NCBI RefSeq assembly: GCF_000422325.1
Contig: NZ_AULO01000008.1
Coordinates: 1-64,000 of the forward strand
DNA: 64,000 bases
Direction: 5' to 3'
Source: Marinospirillum minutulum DSM 6287
GTDB lineage: Bacteria > Pseudomonadota > Gammaproteobacteria > Pseudomonadales > Halomonadaceae
Shown here piece by piece: positions 49,221-59,221 of the stretch. A program made the position numbers and the translations under genes. Under the pieces are notes generated by a model that saw only the letters and a list, made by a program, of their open reading frames with translations, made no database searches and was not told the DNA's origin. Each line of letters begins with the position of its first letter. Within the stretch, counting starts at the first letter, position 1.

Positions 49221-49247
49221 AATAACCCCGCTTTAAGCGGGGTTATT
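49221..49247. terminator. Bidirectional terminator between lexA and topA
   Basis: AATAACCCCGCTT and AAGCGGGGTTATT form a near-perfect inverted repeat with a very short loop, followed on the plus strand by a T-rich stretch. It lies between the convergent lexA and topA stops. Confidence 0.9.
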
Positions 49248-49249
49248 GT

Positions 49250-51913
49250 TTATTTGTTAGCAGCTGCTTTTTTGGGTGCCGCCTTAGGCTTAGGTTTTGC
49301 CTTGGGTTTGGCTTTAGGTTTATCTTCTACCACCCATTTGGAACCATCATAAAAAGCGCGGAAGCCTGTTGCTTTACCGTCTTTTTCTGCCTGAACATAC
49401 TGTTCTTTATTTTTTCGAGAATAACGAATAACCGTAGGATTACCTTCAGTATCCTGTTCAGGTGCTTCAAGTAGATAGTGATGCTTAGGGTCTATCTCTG
49501 CTTTATGCGGTTTAATTTCGCTCACTAGTGGCGGACGGGTTTCACGCATTTTAGGAAACTGGCTAGCAGCCAAGAAAATGCCACTGGCACCATCACGCAA
49601 TACATAATGATCTTCTACCTTTAAGCATTTCAGCTCTGGCATAGGTACTGGGTCCATCTTAGGTGGCGCGGCTTCACCACTGCGTAATAACTTACGGGTG
49701 TTTTTACACTCGCTATTAGTACAGCCAAAATATTTACCAAAACGGCCTGTTTTCAGCTGCATTTCACTGCCGCATTTATCACAGTCTAGCGTTGGACCTT
49801 CATAGCCTTTTAAGCGGAAAGTGCCTTCTTCTATTTGATAACCTGTACAGTCTGGGCTGTTACCACAAACGTGCAGTTTACGCTTTTCATCAATAATAAA
49901 GCTTTCCATCGCCGTCCCACACACTTGGCAACGACGCTTAGCCCTTAGCGCATTAGTTTCTGCTTGTTCGTCATCATCATCACCGACAAACTCATCAGCA
50001 GATACTAGATTAATAGTGGTTTTGCAGCGTTCTTTAGGAGGCAAAGCATAGCCAGAGCAACCTAAGAAAGTACCTGTTGAAGCAATGCGTATTTGCATGT
50101 GTCGACCACAGGTAGGGCAAGGAATATCAGTATCAACCGGCTGGTTAGGGCGCATTCCCTCGGTTGTATCCTGTGCCTTTTCTAGCTGCTTTTTAAAACC
50201 TGTATAAAACTTGTCTAAAAGCGTTACCCATTTTTCTTCACCCTGAGCAACAGCATCAAGTGAGTTTTCCATACGGGCAGTAAAGCTAAAATCTAATAAG
50301 TCTTGAAAAGATTCAACCAAGCGATCAGTAACAATATCGCCCATTTTTTCAGCATAAAAGCGGCGGTTTTCAACCTTGGCATAACCTCGGTCTTGAATGG
50401 TTGAAATAATAGCTGCATAGGTAGAAGGACGACCTATGCCTTGCTTTTCTAGCTCTTTAACCAAAGCCGCTTCAGTAAAGCGTGCTGGTGGTTTAGTAAA
50501 GTGCTGGCGTGGATCTAGGCTTTGTAAGTCTAAGGTTTCACCTACTTTTAAATCTGGCAGTACCTGATCTTCACCTTGCTTACCGCTAACGGGTTGAATA
50601 CGAGTAAAGCCATCAAACTGCAATACACGGCCTTTAGCTTTTAGTTCATAATCTTCAGCCGTTACCTTTAAGGTGGTCGATAAATAACGCGCTGGTGGCA
50701 TTTGACAGGCAACAAACTGACGCCAGATTAATTCATACAAACGCTGGGCATCTCGCTCTACAGCAGAACCTAAATCTTTGCCTTGCATCTTCACACTAGA
50801 AGGACGTATCGCTTCGTGCGCTTCTTGTGCTCCGTCTTTACTAGAATAAACTTGGGGTGTATCGGGTAAATATTCTTTGCCTAACTCTTGGGCTATCCAG
50901 TCACGGCAAGCTGCAACGGCATCTTGTGAAAGGTTGGTTGAGTCGGTACGCATATAGGTAATATGACCGGCTTCATATAAGCGCTGTGCTAGGGTCATGG
51001 TTTTCTTAACAGAAAAACCTAAGCGTGTACTGGCTGCCTGTTGCAAGGTAGAAGTAATAAAAGGTGCAGAAGGTCGGCTGCTAGTCGGTTTGTCTTCTCT
51101 ATCTGCAACGGTATAAACTGCTGGCTGCAACTCAGCCAAAGCAGCATCGGTTTCTGCTTTGCTATTAGGGCGAAAAGCCTTGCCTGCTTTTTTAGCAACA
51201 GCACAGGCTAACTCTATGGCTTTTTTATTTTGTAGATGGGCAGTAACATCCCAATATTCTTCAGGAATAAACGCACGTATTTCACGTTCGCGCTCTACAA
51301 TTAAGCGCACAGCGACTGACTGTACACGACCCGCCGACAAACCCCGCGCTACCTTTGACCAAAGCAAAGGCGAAACCATATAGCCTACAACTCTATCTAA
51401 GAAGCGTCGTGCCTGCTGAGCATGCACACGGTTCATATCTAGCCTACTAGGTGATTCAAAGGCCTGAGTTATTGCTTTTTTAGTTATCTCGTTAAAAACC
51501 ACACGGCGGTAGCGAGAATCATCACCACCCAAAGTTTCCCGCAGGTGCCAAGCAATGGCTTCCCCTTCGCGGTCCAAATCCGTTGCCAGATAAATCATGT
51601 CAGCATTTTTAGCCAACTTCTTTAATTCATCGACTACCTTTTCTTTGCCTGGCAGAATTTCATAGTGGGCTGTCCAGCCATCTTCAGGATTCACACCCAT
51701 GCGTGCAAAAAGCTGCTGCTGTGCCTTGTGCTTTTTTTCTTCAGGCGTCAAGCCTTTAGTACTAGTGCGTGCGGCTGTTGTTTTGCCGCTACCACTAACA
51801 GGCAAATCACGAATATGACCAACGCTAGACTTAACAATGTATTCACTGCCTAAGTATTTATTAATTGTTTTAGCTTTGGCCGGTGACTCGACGATGACCA
51901 GTGATTTACCCAT
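49250..51913 (-). CDS. topA: DNA topoisomerase I
   Basis: This 887-residue type IA topoisomerase has [23 protein letters not shown] and [15 protein letters not shown]. The active-site tyrosine is in [14 protein letters not shown]-terminal zinc fingers are [16 protein letters not shown] and CDKCGSEM (four-cysteine types). The lysine-proline-rich tail ([19 protein letters not shown]) is low complexity. It relaxes negative supercoils. Confidence 0.98.
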   Translation of the reverse strand: MGKSLVIVESPAKAKTINKYLGSEYIVKSSVGHIRDLPVSGSGKTTAARTSTKGLTPEEKKHKAQQQLFARMGVNPEDGWTAHYEILPGKEKVVDELKKLAKNADMIYLATDLDREGEAIAWHLRETLGGDDSRYRRVVFNEITKKAITQAFESPSRLDMNRVHAQQARRFLDRVVGYMVSPLLWSKVARGLSAGRVQSVAVRLIVEREREIRAFIPEEYWDVTAHLQNKKAIELACAVAKKAGKAFRPNSKAETDAALAELQPAVYTVADREDKPTSSRPSAPFITSTLQQAASTRLGFSVKKTMTLAQRLYEAGHITYMRTDSTNLSQDAVAACRDWIAQELGKEYLPDTPQVYSSKDGAQEAHEAIRPSSVKMQGKDLGSAVERDAQRLYELIWRQFVACQMPPARYLSTTLKVTAEDYELKAKGRVLQFDGFTRIQPVSGKQGEDQVLPDLKVGETLDLQSLDPRQHFTKPPARFTEAALVKELEKQGIGRPSTYAAIISTIQDRGYAKVENRRFYAEKMGDIVTDRLVESFQDLLDFSFTARMENSLDAVAQGEEKWVTLLDKFYTGFKKQLEKAQDTTEGMRPNQPVDTDIPCPTCGRHMQIRIASTGTFLGCSGYALPPKERCKTTINLVSADEFVGDDDDEQAETNALRAKRRCQVCGTAMESFIIDEKRKLHVCGNSPDCTGYQIEEGTFRLKGYEGPTLDCDKCGSEMQLKTGRFGKYFGCTNSECKNTRKLLRSGEAAPPKMDPVPMPELKCLKVEDHYVLRDGASGIFLAASQFPKMRETRPPLVSEIKPHKAEIDPKHHYLLEAPEQDTEGNPTVIRYSRKNKEQYVQAEKDGKATGFRAFYDGSKWVVEDKPKAKPKAKPKPKAAPKKAAANK

Positions 51914-52134
51914 TCCGCTTTATATCCCATTGACTTATATAGAGAAGCTTAAAATAACCTAGTAAAGGCTGACTACAGTAACCTAGAGCGTGCTAGGTTT
52001 CCAGCCTGCTTAAGTAAAAGGCTAAAAGCAACCTTTAGTAAAAGCTAGCAGTTTTTCAATTTGCCTTGCTGGAAATAAATTTCAACCGGTGGTAAAACTA
52101 GTTAAAACATTAAACCTAACCGAGTCACCCACTT

Positions 52135-52644
52135 ATGAAAAAAAACCTCTACCCACTAATGCTGGCCTTGTTATTACTTACACAGCCAGCCCTTGCCAAA
52201 GACAAGAATACTGCCAAAATACTGGTTGGCGAATGGCGCTGCACACAAAATCTAACACCAGAAGAAGGAATTAACCTAAGCGTTGAGTATATCCAGCTAT
52301 TTACTGCACAACGCAACTTTACGCTAGATGGCACTATGGAAATTAGCTTTACTATGGAAGAAATGCGCCAGATGCTAGGTGGTGGCTCACTTAACTACCT
52401 GTTTGAAGGCAGTGGCAGCTGGTCAACCCAACCTAAGCGCCTCACTATAAAAACAGAAAATGCCAATATGACACCCAACAGCCCCCTTGCTCAACAAATG
52501 CATGATGCTGGCATTATGGATGTTAACGACCTGAGAGATATGCAAAGCGAAGATGCATTTATTATTAACAGCCTAACTAGAAATTCTTTAACGTTAACCC
52601 ATGAGGAAGAAGGTTTTACTACTCAGTGTTCTCGTACTAAGTAA
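52135..52644 (+). CDS. Secreted protein of unknown function
   Basis: This 169-residue protein has a signal peptide (1-22, ending PALAK). The mature part starts VGEWRCTQNLTPEEG, contains FTLDGTMEISFTMEEMRQML and GSGSWSTQPKRLTIKTEN, and ends EEEGFTTQCSRTK. The pattern of W-plus-C near each end and alternating strands could suit a small lipocalin-like beta-barrel with a disulfide. I do not recognise a family. It is convergent with the DUF1289 gene 2 bases away. Confidence 0.8.
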   Translation: MKKNLYPLMLALLLLTQPALAKDKNTAKILVGEWRCTQNLTPEEGINLSVEYIQLFTAQRNFTLDGTMEISFTMEEMRQMLGGGSLNYLFEGSGSWSTQPKRLTIKTENANMTPNSPLAQQMHDAGIMDVNDLRDMQSEDAFIINSLTRNSLTLTHEEEGFTTQCSRTK

Positions 52645-52646
52645 GG

Positions 52647-52901
52647 TTAGAAAAGGCTCGACTGATTTATTTCTTTATCGGTTGAGCTAGTTGCCTTTAA
52701 AGCCTCAGCTTTAGCACGCGCTACTCGTAAACGACGCTGCTGACATAAACGCACCACCTTACGCTTATCAGCCGTACTAAGTTTGAGCCAGTACAAACGC
52801 TCATCTCGTGAGCGATAACAGCCTTTGCAATAGCCTCGGTTGTTTACCTCACAAACACCTATGCAGGGGCTAGGTATTTCAAAAAACTCCAGTTGCTGCA
52901 T
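52647..52901 (-). CDS. DUF1289 family cysteine protein
   Basis: This 84-residue protein has the DUF1289 signature PSPCIGVCEVNNRGYCKGCYRSRDE (four cysteines), followed by WLKLSTADKRKVVRLCQQRR. It is probably metal-binding; the function is unknown. Confidence 0.9.
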   Translation of the reverse strand: MQQLEFFEIPSPCIGVCEVNNRGYCKGCYRSRDERLYWLKLSTADKRKVVRLCQQRRLRVARAKAEALKATSSTDKEINQSSLF

Positions 52902-53068
52902 TATCTTTGCCCTCCAAGCTTGAAGTAGATAACAGATAAAAAATCAACTTAAAATTTACTTTTTTTTATCTTTTTTAACTTGAAATTTTGCAAGAGCACA
53001 CCCTATCAAGCTTACAGAATAGTAGAGGCCAACTGCCGCTTCTTGTAGACAGCCATTTTCACCATCAC

Positions 53069-53084
53069 ACACTATATCGCGCTT
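53069..53084. promoter_or_regulatory. NrdR box 1 upstream of nrdA (degenerate)
   Basis: ACACTATATCGCGCTT has the left half of the NrdR consensus but a degenerate right half. It is spaced 30 bp (start to start) from box 2. Two boxes about three helical turns apart are the usual NrdR arrangement. Confidence 0.6.
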
Positions 53085-53098
53085 CACTTTAAAAAATA

Positions 53099-53114
53099 AC
53101 ACTATATAATGTGT
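53099..53114. promoter_or_regulatory. NrdR box 2 overlapping the nrdA -10 element
   Basis: ACACTATATAATGTGT is an almost perfect palindrome matching the NrdR consensus. It contains a perfect TATAAT (53105-53110) with TTCACT 16 bases upstream, so repressor binding would cover the promoter. The gene nrdR itself is not in the window. Confidence 0.8.
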
Positions 53115-53194
53115 CATCCAGCAGATACCGCCATTACAACACTGCTTACAAAATTTCAAGCCCAGCTACAAAAAACACCCAATAGGATTTAATT

Positions 53195-55471
53195 ATGACA
53201 GACTTTAAGACCATAAAAGTAACCAAGCGCGATGGTCGCCAAGAATCGATCGATCTAGACAAGATTCATCGTGTTCTTGACTGGGCTGCTATGGGATTAG
53301 AGAAAGTTTCAGTATCACAAGTTGAACTAAAATCTCACATCCAGTTTTACAATGGCATACGCACACGTGATATCCATGAAACCATTATTAAAGCAGCCGC
53401 AGACTTAATTTCTGAAGACACACCTGACTACCAGTACCTAGCTGCACGCTTAACCGTTTTTCATCTACGTAAAATTGCCTATGGCGAATTTGAGCCACCC
53501 CACCTTTTTGACCAGGTCACCAAGCTAACCAACGACAAGCGTTATGACAGCCATATTCTACGTGACTATGACAAGGCAGATTTTGACACCTTAAACGACT
53601 ACCTAGACCACAACCGTGATTTAAACTTTTCTTATGCTGCCATTAAACAATTAGAAGGCAAATACCTAGTACAAAACCGCGTTACTAAAGAAGTTTATGA
53701 AAGCCCACAGATGCTCTACATGCTTATTGGTATGTGTCTATTTGCTGACTACCCTAAAGCCACACGTTTAAGTTATGTGAAGCGTTTTTATGATGCCATT
53801 TCACTGTTTAAAATCTCACTGCCTACACCCATAATGGCGGGTGTTCGTACCCCATCACGCCAATTTAGCTCTTGCGTGCTTATTGAGTGCGATGACAGCC
53901 TAGATTCCATTAGCGCCACTACCTCAGCCATAGTTAAATACGTTTCTTTACGTGCCGGTATTGGCATCAATGCAGGCCGTATTCGTGCTATCGGCAGCCC
54001 CATACGTGGCGGTGAAGCCCAGCATACAGGCTGTATTCCTTTCTTTAAGCTTTTCCAAGCTGCGGTTAAGTCTTGCTCACAAGGCGGTGTACGTGGTGGT
54101 GCAGCCACTCTGTTTTACCCCCTATGGCACTTAGAGGTTGAATCTTTATTAGTACTTAAAAATAACCGAGGTGTAGAAGAAAACCGTGTTCGCCACATGG
54201 ATTACGGTGTTCAGCTAAACAAACTGATGTATCAGCGCCTAATTAAAAATGGCAACATCACCCTTTTCTCACCCCATGAAGTGCCTGGCCTTTACGATGC
54301 CTTCTTTGAAGACCAAGACGAGTTTGAACGCCTTTATGTTCAATACGAACAAGATGAAAGCATTACCAAGCGCAGCCTGCCAGCTAGTGAACTCTTTTCA
54401 TTAATGATGCAAGAGCGTGCTAGCACCGGCCGTATTTATATACAGAACGTAGACCACTGTAATACACACAGTCCGTTTGACCCACGCGTTGCACCTATAC
54501 GCCAGTCCAACCTCTGCCTAGAAATAGCGCTGCCCACTAGTCCGCTAAACAATATTAATGATGCAGATAAAGAAATAGCCCTTTGCACGCTCTCAGCCTT
54601 TAACCTAGGCGCACTAGAAAGCCTAGATGAGTTAGAAGCGCTAGCTGATTTAACGGTAAGAGCCTTAGATTCACTGCTTACCTACCAAGACTACCCGCTA
54701 GCAGCAGCACGTAATGCCACCATGAAGCGTCGTACTCTAGGCATTGGGGTTATTAACTATGCCTACTACCTAGCAAAAAATGGCTTAAAGTATTCCGATG
54801 GTTCAGCCAATGCCTTAACCCATAGAACTTTTGAAGCCATTCAGTATTACTTACTCAAAGCTTCTAACAACCTATCTAAAGAGTTTGGTCCTTGTACTGC
54901 GTTTAATGAGACCACCTACTCGCAGGGTATTTTACCTATAGATACCTACAAAAAAGACCTAGATGCTATTTGCCAAGAACCGCTGCATTTAGATTGGGAA
55001 ACGCTACGTGCCGATATAGTTAAACATGGCTTGCGTAACTCTACCCTGTCATCATTAATGCCTTCAGAAACCTCCAGTCAGATTTCTAACGCAACCAACG
55101 GTATAGAACCACCGCGTGGTTTAGTCACTATTAAGCAGTCTAAAGACGGTATTCTTAAGCAGGTTGTACCAGGCTACGAAGAGTTAAAAAACCAGTATGA
55201 ACTGCTATGGAACATGCCTAACAACGAAGGTTATTTACACCTAGTTGGCATTATGCAGAAGTTTGTAGACCAAGCCATTTCTGCCAACACCAACTACGAC
55301 CCACAGCGTTTTGAAGGTGGCAGAGTACCTATGAGACAACTACTAACCGATTTGTTAACTGCCTATAAGTTTGGTCTAAAAACACTCTACTACCAAAACA
55401 CTCGCGATGGTGCAGACGACAGCCAAAGCGATATGGAAGACGATTGCGCTGGTGGCGCTTGCAAGATTTAA
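53195..55471 (+). CDS. nrdA: Ribonucleoside-diphosphate reductase 1, alpha subunit
   Basis: This 758-residue class Ia large subunit has an ATP-cone (VTKRDGRQESIDLDKIHRVLDWA), a catalytic barrel with SSCVLIECDDSLDSI and NLCLEIALPTSPL, and the C-terminal cysteine pair CAGGACKI that is reduced by thioredoxin. It makes dNDPs with NrdB. The gene is preceded by NrdR boxes; nrdB follows 12 bases later. Confidence 0.98.
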   Translation: MTDFKTIKVTKRDGRQESIDLDKIHRVLDWAAMGLEKVSVSQVELKSHIQFYNGIRTRDIHETIIKAAADLISEDTPDYQYLAARLTVFHLRKIAYGEFEPPHLFDQVTKLTNDKRYDSHILRDYDKADFDTLNDYLDHNRDLNFSYAAIKQLEGKYLVQNRVTKEVYESPQMLYMLIGMCLFADYPKATRLSYVKRFYDAISLFKISLPTPIMAGVRTPSRQFSSCVLIECDDSLDSISATTSAIVKYVSLRAGIGINAGRIRAIGSPIRGGEAQHTGCIPFFKLFQAAVKSCSQGGVRGGAATLFYPLWHLEVESLLVLKNNRGVEENRVRHMDYGVQLNKLMYQRLIKNGNITLFSPHEVPGLYDAFFEDQDEFERLYVQYEQDESITKRSLPASELFSLMMQERASTGRIYIQNVDHCNTHSPFDPRVAPIRQSNLCLEIALPTSPLNNINDADKEIALCTLSAFNLGALESLDELEALADLTVRALDSLLTYQDYPLAAARNATMKRRTLGIGVINYAYYLAKNGLKYSDGSANALTHRTFEAIQYYLLKASNNLSKEFGPCTAFNETTYSQGILPIDTYKKDLDAICQEPLHLDWETLRADIVKHGLRNSTLSSLMPSETSSQISNATNGIEPPRGLVTIKQSKDGILKQVVPGYEELKNQYELLWNMPNNEGYLHLVGIMQKFVDQAISANTNYDPQRFEGGRVPMRQLLTDLLTAYKFGLKTLYYQNTRDGADDSQSDMEDDCAGGACKI

Positions 55472-55483
55472 GGGTAAACAACT

Positions 55484-56617
55484 ATGAAATACAGTACTTT
55501 TTCACTACTTGATAACGACCAGCTTAAAGAACCCATGTTCTTTGGTCAGTCGGTGAATGTTGCACGTTACGATCAGCAAAAATACCCGATTTTTGAACAG
55601 CTTATTGAAAAACAACTGTCATTTTTTTGGCGACCAGAAGAAGTGGATGTATCGCAGGATAGAAGCGATTACCGCAACCTGCCCGACCACGAAAAACATA
55701 TATTCATTAGTAATTTAAAATATCAAATACTGCTCGACTCAATTCAAGGCCGTAGCCCTAATGTGGCTTTTTTGCCTTTGGTTTCCCTACCCGAGCTAGA
55801 AACTTGGATAGAAACTTGGTCTTTTTCAGAAACCATTCATTCGCGCTCTTATACGCATATTATTCGTAATATAGTGAATGACCCTGCTGTGGTTTTTGAT
55901 GACATTATGCGTAATCAGCACATCATTGAGCGTGCGACCGATATTTCTAAATATTACGATGATTTAATTCAATACACCCTGCTGTACACCAAGCTAGGCG
56001 CTGGCACCCACACAGTTAATGGTAAAACACACCAGGTCAATTTATTTGAGCTTAAGCGTAAACTTTACCTTTGTATGATGAGCGTGAATGTACTAGAAGC
56101 CATACGCTTCTACGTTAGCTTTGCTTGCTCTTTTGCCTTTGCAGAACGCCGCTTAATGGAAGGTAACGCTAAAATTATTCGTTTAATTGCCCGTGATGAA
56201 GCGCTCCACCTAGTAGCAACTCAGCACATCATAAACATTATGCAAGAAGGCAAGGATGATCCAGAAATGGCTGAAGTTGCCCGTTCTTGCCATGCAGAAA
56301 GTATTAAAATGTTTAAACATGCTGCCCAGCAAGAAAAAGAGTGGGCTAAGTATTTGTTTAAAGATGGCTCCATGATTGGCTTAAACAATGTCATTCTAGA
56401 TCAGTACATTGAATACATAACCAACCACCGTATGCGTGCTGTTGGTCTTGAGCCAGCATTTGAAAAAGCCACCCATAATCCTATTCCTTGGATTAACGCC
56501 TGGACCTCTTCAGACAACGTACAGGTTGCCCCCCAAGAAGTGGAAGTTAGTTCTTACTTGGTGGGTCAAATCAATTCAGAAATTTCTGCTGACGACCTAG
56601 GCGATTTTGAGCTGTAA
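55484..56617 (+). CDS. nrdB: Ribonucleoside-diphosphate reductase 1, beta subunit
   Basis: This 377-residue diiron-tyrosyl radical subunit has [22 protein letters not shown] and [17 protein letters not shown] as iron-ligating helices, plus a C-terminal tail ending DDLGDFEL that docks to NrdA. It follows nrdA by 12 bases. The ferredoxin gene begins one base after its stop, consistent with co-expression for cofactor maintenance. Confidence 0.97.
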   Translation: MKYSTFSLLDNDQLKEPMFFGQSVNVARYDQQKYPIFEQLIEKQLSFFWRPEEVDVSQDRSDYRNLPDHEKHIFISNLKYQILLDSIQGRSPNVAFLPLVSLPELETWIETWSFSETIHSRSYTHIIRNIVNDPAVVFDDIMRNQHIIERATDISKYYDDLIQYTLLYTKLGAGTHTVNGKTHQVNLFELKRKLYLCMMSVNVLEAIRFYVSFACSFAFAERRLMEGNAKIIRLIARDEALHLVATQHIINIMQEGKDDPEMAEVARSCHAESIKMFKHAAQQEKEWAKYLFKDGSMIGLNNVILDQYIEYITNHRMRAVGLEPAFEKATHNPIPWINAWTSSDNVQVAPQEVEVSSYLVGQINSEISADDLGDFEL

Positions 56618-56618
56618 T

Positions 56619-56903
56619 ATGAAAAAAGCGATTCAAATCAGCACCGAAGACCTAGTATTTCAACTAGACCCTTCAGAAACCCTGCTTGAAGGCCTAGAGC
56701 GTACTGGCCACCAAGTAGAATACCAGTGCCGCAGTGGTTACTGCGGTTCTTGCCGCGTAACCCTTCACTCAGGCAGGGTAGAATACCAAGAGCAACCCTT
56801 GGCCTACTTGCAAGAGAATGAAATTCTACCCTGCTGCTGCCGACCACTAGAACCGCTAGAAGTTAGTGTTGGCTTAATCACTAAAGCTAAAAAAAGTGCT
56901 TAA
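56619..56903 (+). CDS. yfaE: 2Fe-2S ferredoxin YfaE
   Basis: This 94-residue plant-type ferredoxin has cluster ligands in CRSGYCGSC and downstream CCC. In E. coli YfaE maintains the NrdB diferric-tyrosyl cofactor, matching its place after nrdB. The ATG at 56619 is one base after the nrdB stop. Confidence 0.95.
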   Translation: MKKAIQISTEDLVFQLDPSETLLEGLERTGHQVEYQCRSGYCGSCRVTLHSGRVEYQEQPLAYLQENEILPCCCRPLEPLEVSVGLITKAKKSA

Positions 56904-56943
56904 TCAAGCTGTTTCAAAACAAACATCAACTTAAAAAAATAAC

Positions 56944-57105
56944 TTGCCCAATAAACACCCAACTAAAATTAAAAAAACAAATTTACCAAGTAAAATGTGC
57001 CCTGTTTGCTTACGGCCTTTCACTTGGAGAAAAAAGTGGGAAAAAAATTGGGCAAATGTTAAATACTGCTCTAAACGTTGTGCAAAGCAAAAAGCCGCTA
57101 GTTAA
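56944..57105 (+). CDS. Small DUF2256 zinc-ribbon-like protein
   Basis: This ~53-residue ORF starts at TTG 56944 and is too short for ordinary ORF calls. Its body reads [20 protein letters not shown], then [12 protein letters not shown], matching the DUF2256 pattern CxxC ... WRKKW ... CSxRC. It is probably a zinc-binding protein of unknown role. The TTG start lacks a clear ribosome site. Its 3' end overlaps the convergent nuclease gene by 8 bases. Confidence 0.8.
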   Translation: MPNKHPTKIKKTNLPSKMCPVCLRPFTWRKKWEKNWANVKYCSKRCAKQKAAS

Positions 57106-57973
57106 CCACTAACTTCACCTCTACCAACGCCATTCCCTGCATAGCTTGTTGCCTTAACGCTTTAAGCCCTTGCAGGGTTTGGCAGTAGTTTTGAAATTCT
57201 TCTGTTAAGTCAGTTTGTTTAGCTAAATTAGGTAAAAACTTAAGCTGCTCATTGGGTAGCATGGCTGCTTTTGCTGTTTTTTGAAGCAGATCAAGTTTAG
57301 GTAACAAGATGCTTTGGTAGGTTTTACCTGCTAAGGCAATTCTTACACCTGCTGGGTCGAAGTCACCGAAGTAGCAAGCCGGTTTATTAGCCGCTAACCA
57401 AGCCTTGCGTAATTCTTTAGTGCCTTGGCTGGAGGTTTTATCGCCACGGTAAACCACTAGCTGTTCTGGCGTTTCTGTAATAGCAAACTTTTCTAATTCA
57501 TAAAAACAATCTAGGTTTTCTACCACTAGCAGGTGGGTGAATTGGTTTAAATCTAGCTGCTCTAAACGTACATCTATAAATTGGGCTGAAAAGTTTAAGC
57601 CTGAAGCAATTGGTTGAGGTAAGCGCATTAAAAAGCGGTTATACCTAGGGGCGCGGCCTTTACGCTTTTGTTCTTGATTGCTTAAGCTTGCCTGCTCTAA
57701 ACGGTTTTTATTAGTTAAATCTTCTCTAAAGCAGGTTTGGTCCAACTGCCGCTGAGTGTCAGCAATAAGGTTTAGCAGCTCACCTGTTAAAATAAATTCA
57801 GGTTTATGCAGGCTGCTTTCAGCAATCAAATCTAAATTAATGCACCAGTCTAAAATCTCTTGAAATGTCTTCAAGTTAGTTTTTATACGCTTGTTGCCTA
57901 AAGCTTTTACAGAAGGCTCTTGGTCTGTTAACCAGCTATTAGCTTGGGCTGATAAAGTATCATTATTAATCAC
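57098..57973 (-). CDS. TOPRIM nuclease of SMC system (JetD/MksG-like), short form
   Basis: This 291-residue protein has a C-terminal TOPRIM core: [13 protein letters not shown] (Glu152), then [13 protein letters not shown] (Asp204, Asp206), with [11 protein letters not shown] between. That is the metal-binding core of JetD/MksG nucleases, which cut plasmid DNA engaged by the condensin. The N-terminal part is only about 140 residues, shorter than JetD proteins of about 380-400. It begins at GTG, 9 bases after the kleisin stop, so there is no space for a longer reading. It ends the four-gene operon. Confidence 0.82.
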   Translation of the reverse strand: MINNDTLSAQANSWLTDQEPSVKALGNKRIKTNLKTFQEILDWCINLDLIAESSLHKPEFILTGELLNLIADTQRQLDQTCFREDLTNKNRLEQASLSNQEQKRKGRAPRYNRFLMRLPQPIASGLNFSAQFIDVRLEQLDLNQFTHLLVVENLDCFYELEKFAITETPEQLVVYRGDKTSSQGTKELRKAWLAANKPACYFGDFDPAGVRIALAGKTYQSILLPKLDLLQKTAKAAMLPNEQLKFLPNLAKQTDLTEEFQNYCQTLQGLKALRQQAMQGMALVEVKLVVN

Positions 57974-57982
57974 TTTAATGCC

Positions 57983-59221
57983 CTACCTTAGCTGCAGATG
58001 TAAATCGCTAATTAACATTAAATGATTCATGGCTGAAACAGGGGTTTCTTGGTTTTTTAGGCGTAGCATTTGTTGTTGTTCTTGCGGTAGAGATTGGTAG
58101 TCGGCTAGCACTTGGTAGAGCCAAATTTCACTATCCCACGTCAGTTGCTGTTCTTCTAAATACTGGTAAGCACTAACTGGTTGGTTTTGTTCTGCCACAT
58201 ACAAATAAAAACTTTCCACATCCTGCTTTAAGGCTTGCTGGCGAGCGGCTATTTCTTTATCTAAAGGGGATAACTCAGTAAAGCTGGCTGCTTGCTGGTT
58301 TTCTTGCTGCTGATGGTTAATTTTAGGTAACTGATGAACCAAGTGGCTCAGTTGTTGCCTATCACTGGCTTTATCTAGGGCAATACCTGCTGCAGGAATA
58401 ATACTGGCGGCTAGGTTAAAAAGTGTTGGGACTTGTGTTCGCTCTGGGTAGTTGGCTGGGCGATAAGCTGGGTGTTGGCGCAGGTAGGCAACCATATTGT
58501 TAATAAGCAAGGAACGTGCTTGCTGCTGCCTAAATTTCGCCAGCAGCTCTATTAAGCGCTTTTGTACTTCTAACAGACTACTATGGTGGGCGCTGGCTTG
58601 AAGCTGTAATTGGCTAACCAGTAGCTTTCTTAGTTGGCTATTACCTTCTGCTAGTTCAATAAGCTGGCTAAAGTCGATCAGCTCTAAGCCATCTAACAAA
58701 CGCCTAAGTTGTTGCTGAGCGCGTTGGTTTTCACGAATTTTATCTTTTAGGCTGCTAACAAAACCAAAATCACTGTTTAACCTATTCCATAAGCTGTCGA
58801 TTGCTTCTTCAAACTGGCCGCTTAGATCATGTACTTGCTCGGTTAAACGCTGTAACTGGGTTTCTGCTATTAGGTAGTCACCCTGGTGCTGGGCTTCTTT
58901 ATAGGCTTGTACGCGGTTATGAATTTGTTCTAGTTTTTCTGCTACATCGGCATTCACTTGGCGGCGGTTTTCATCGGCCACCATACTGGCAATCAGCTCA
59001 CTGACCAAAGGCCGTAAAGTAAGCGATTGCTGTTCATCCGGCCGCCATAAAATACGCGCCGCCATTAGGCTTTTAAGGGCTTTGTCAGTTAGAGCAGTCT
59101 CATCTATAAAACCTTCTAAATAAGCCTGCATCAGCACTTTATGGTGCTTGCCTAAAAGGGCTAGGCGCTCTGCCCCTATCGCAAAGAGGTTAGAGGCTAG
59201 GCCTGCCTTTACCTCAGCCAT
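57983..59221 (-). CDS. Kleisin subunit of SMC system (JetA/MksF-like)
   Basis: This 412-residue, mostly helical protein has a winged-helix-like N-terminus (LGKHHKVLMQAYLEGFIDETALTDKAL), a long helical middle (LEQIHNRVQAYKEAQHQGDYL, LRRLLDGLELIDFSQLIELAEG) and a Gln-rich C-terminal part. This fits the kleisin of a MukF/MksF type, which bridges the SMC heads and recruits the small KITE subunit. Its ATG overlaps the upstream stop by one base (TAATG). Relatives are sometimes mislabelled phosphoenolpyruvate carboxylase. Confidence 0.78.
   Translation of the reverse strand: MAEVKAGLASNLFAIGAERLALLGKHHKVLMQAYLEGFIDETALTDKALKSLMAARILWRPDEQQSLTLRPLVSELIASMVADENRRQVNADVAEKLEQIHNRVQAYKEAQHQGDYLIAETQLQRLTEQVHDLSGQFEEAIDSLWNRLNSDFGFVSSLKDKIRENQRAQQQLRRLLDGLELIDFSQLIELAEGNSQLRKLLVSQLQLQASAHHSSLLEVQKRLIELLAKFRQQQARSLLINNMVAYLRQHPAYRPANYPERTQVPTLFNLAASIIPAAGIALDKASDRQQLSHLVHQLPKINHQQQENQQAASFTELSPLDKEIAARQQALKQDVESFYLYVAEQNQPVSAYQYLEEQQLTWDSEIWLYQVLADYQSLPQEQQQMLRLKNQETPVSAMNHLMLISDLHLQLR

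Noticed and set aside
51914-52134. Possible tRNA or small RNA between topA and 52135
   Set aside because: No cloverleaf or terminator-like structure seen by eye.
52902-53194. Possible small gene or RNA upstream of nrdA
   Set aside because: Only the NrdR boxes, promoter and ribosome site are supported; the small ORF there has no features.
57983-59221. Phosphoenolpyruvate carboxylase label for the kleisin-like gene
   Set aside because: No PEPC catalytic motifs; length and context fit an SMC kleisin.
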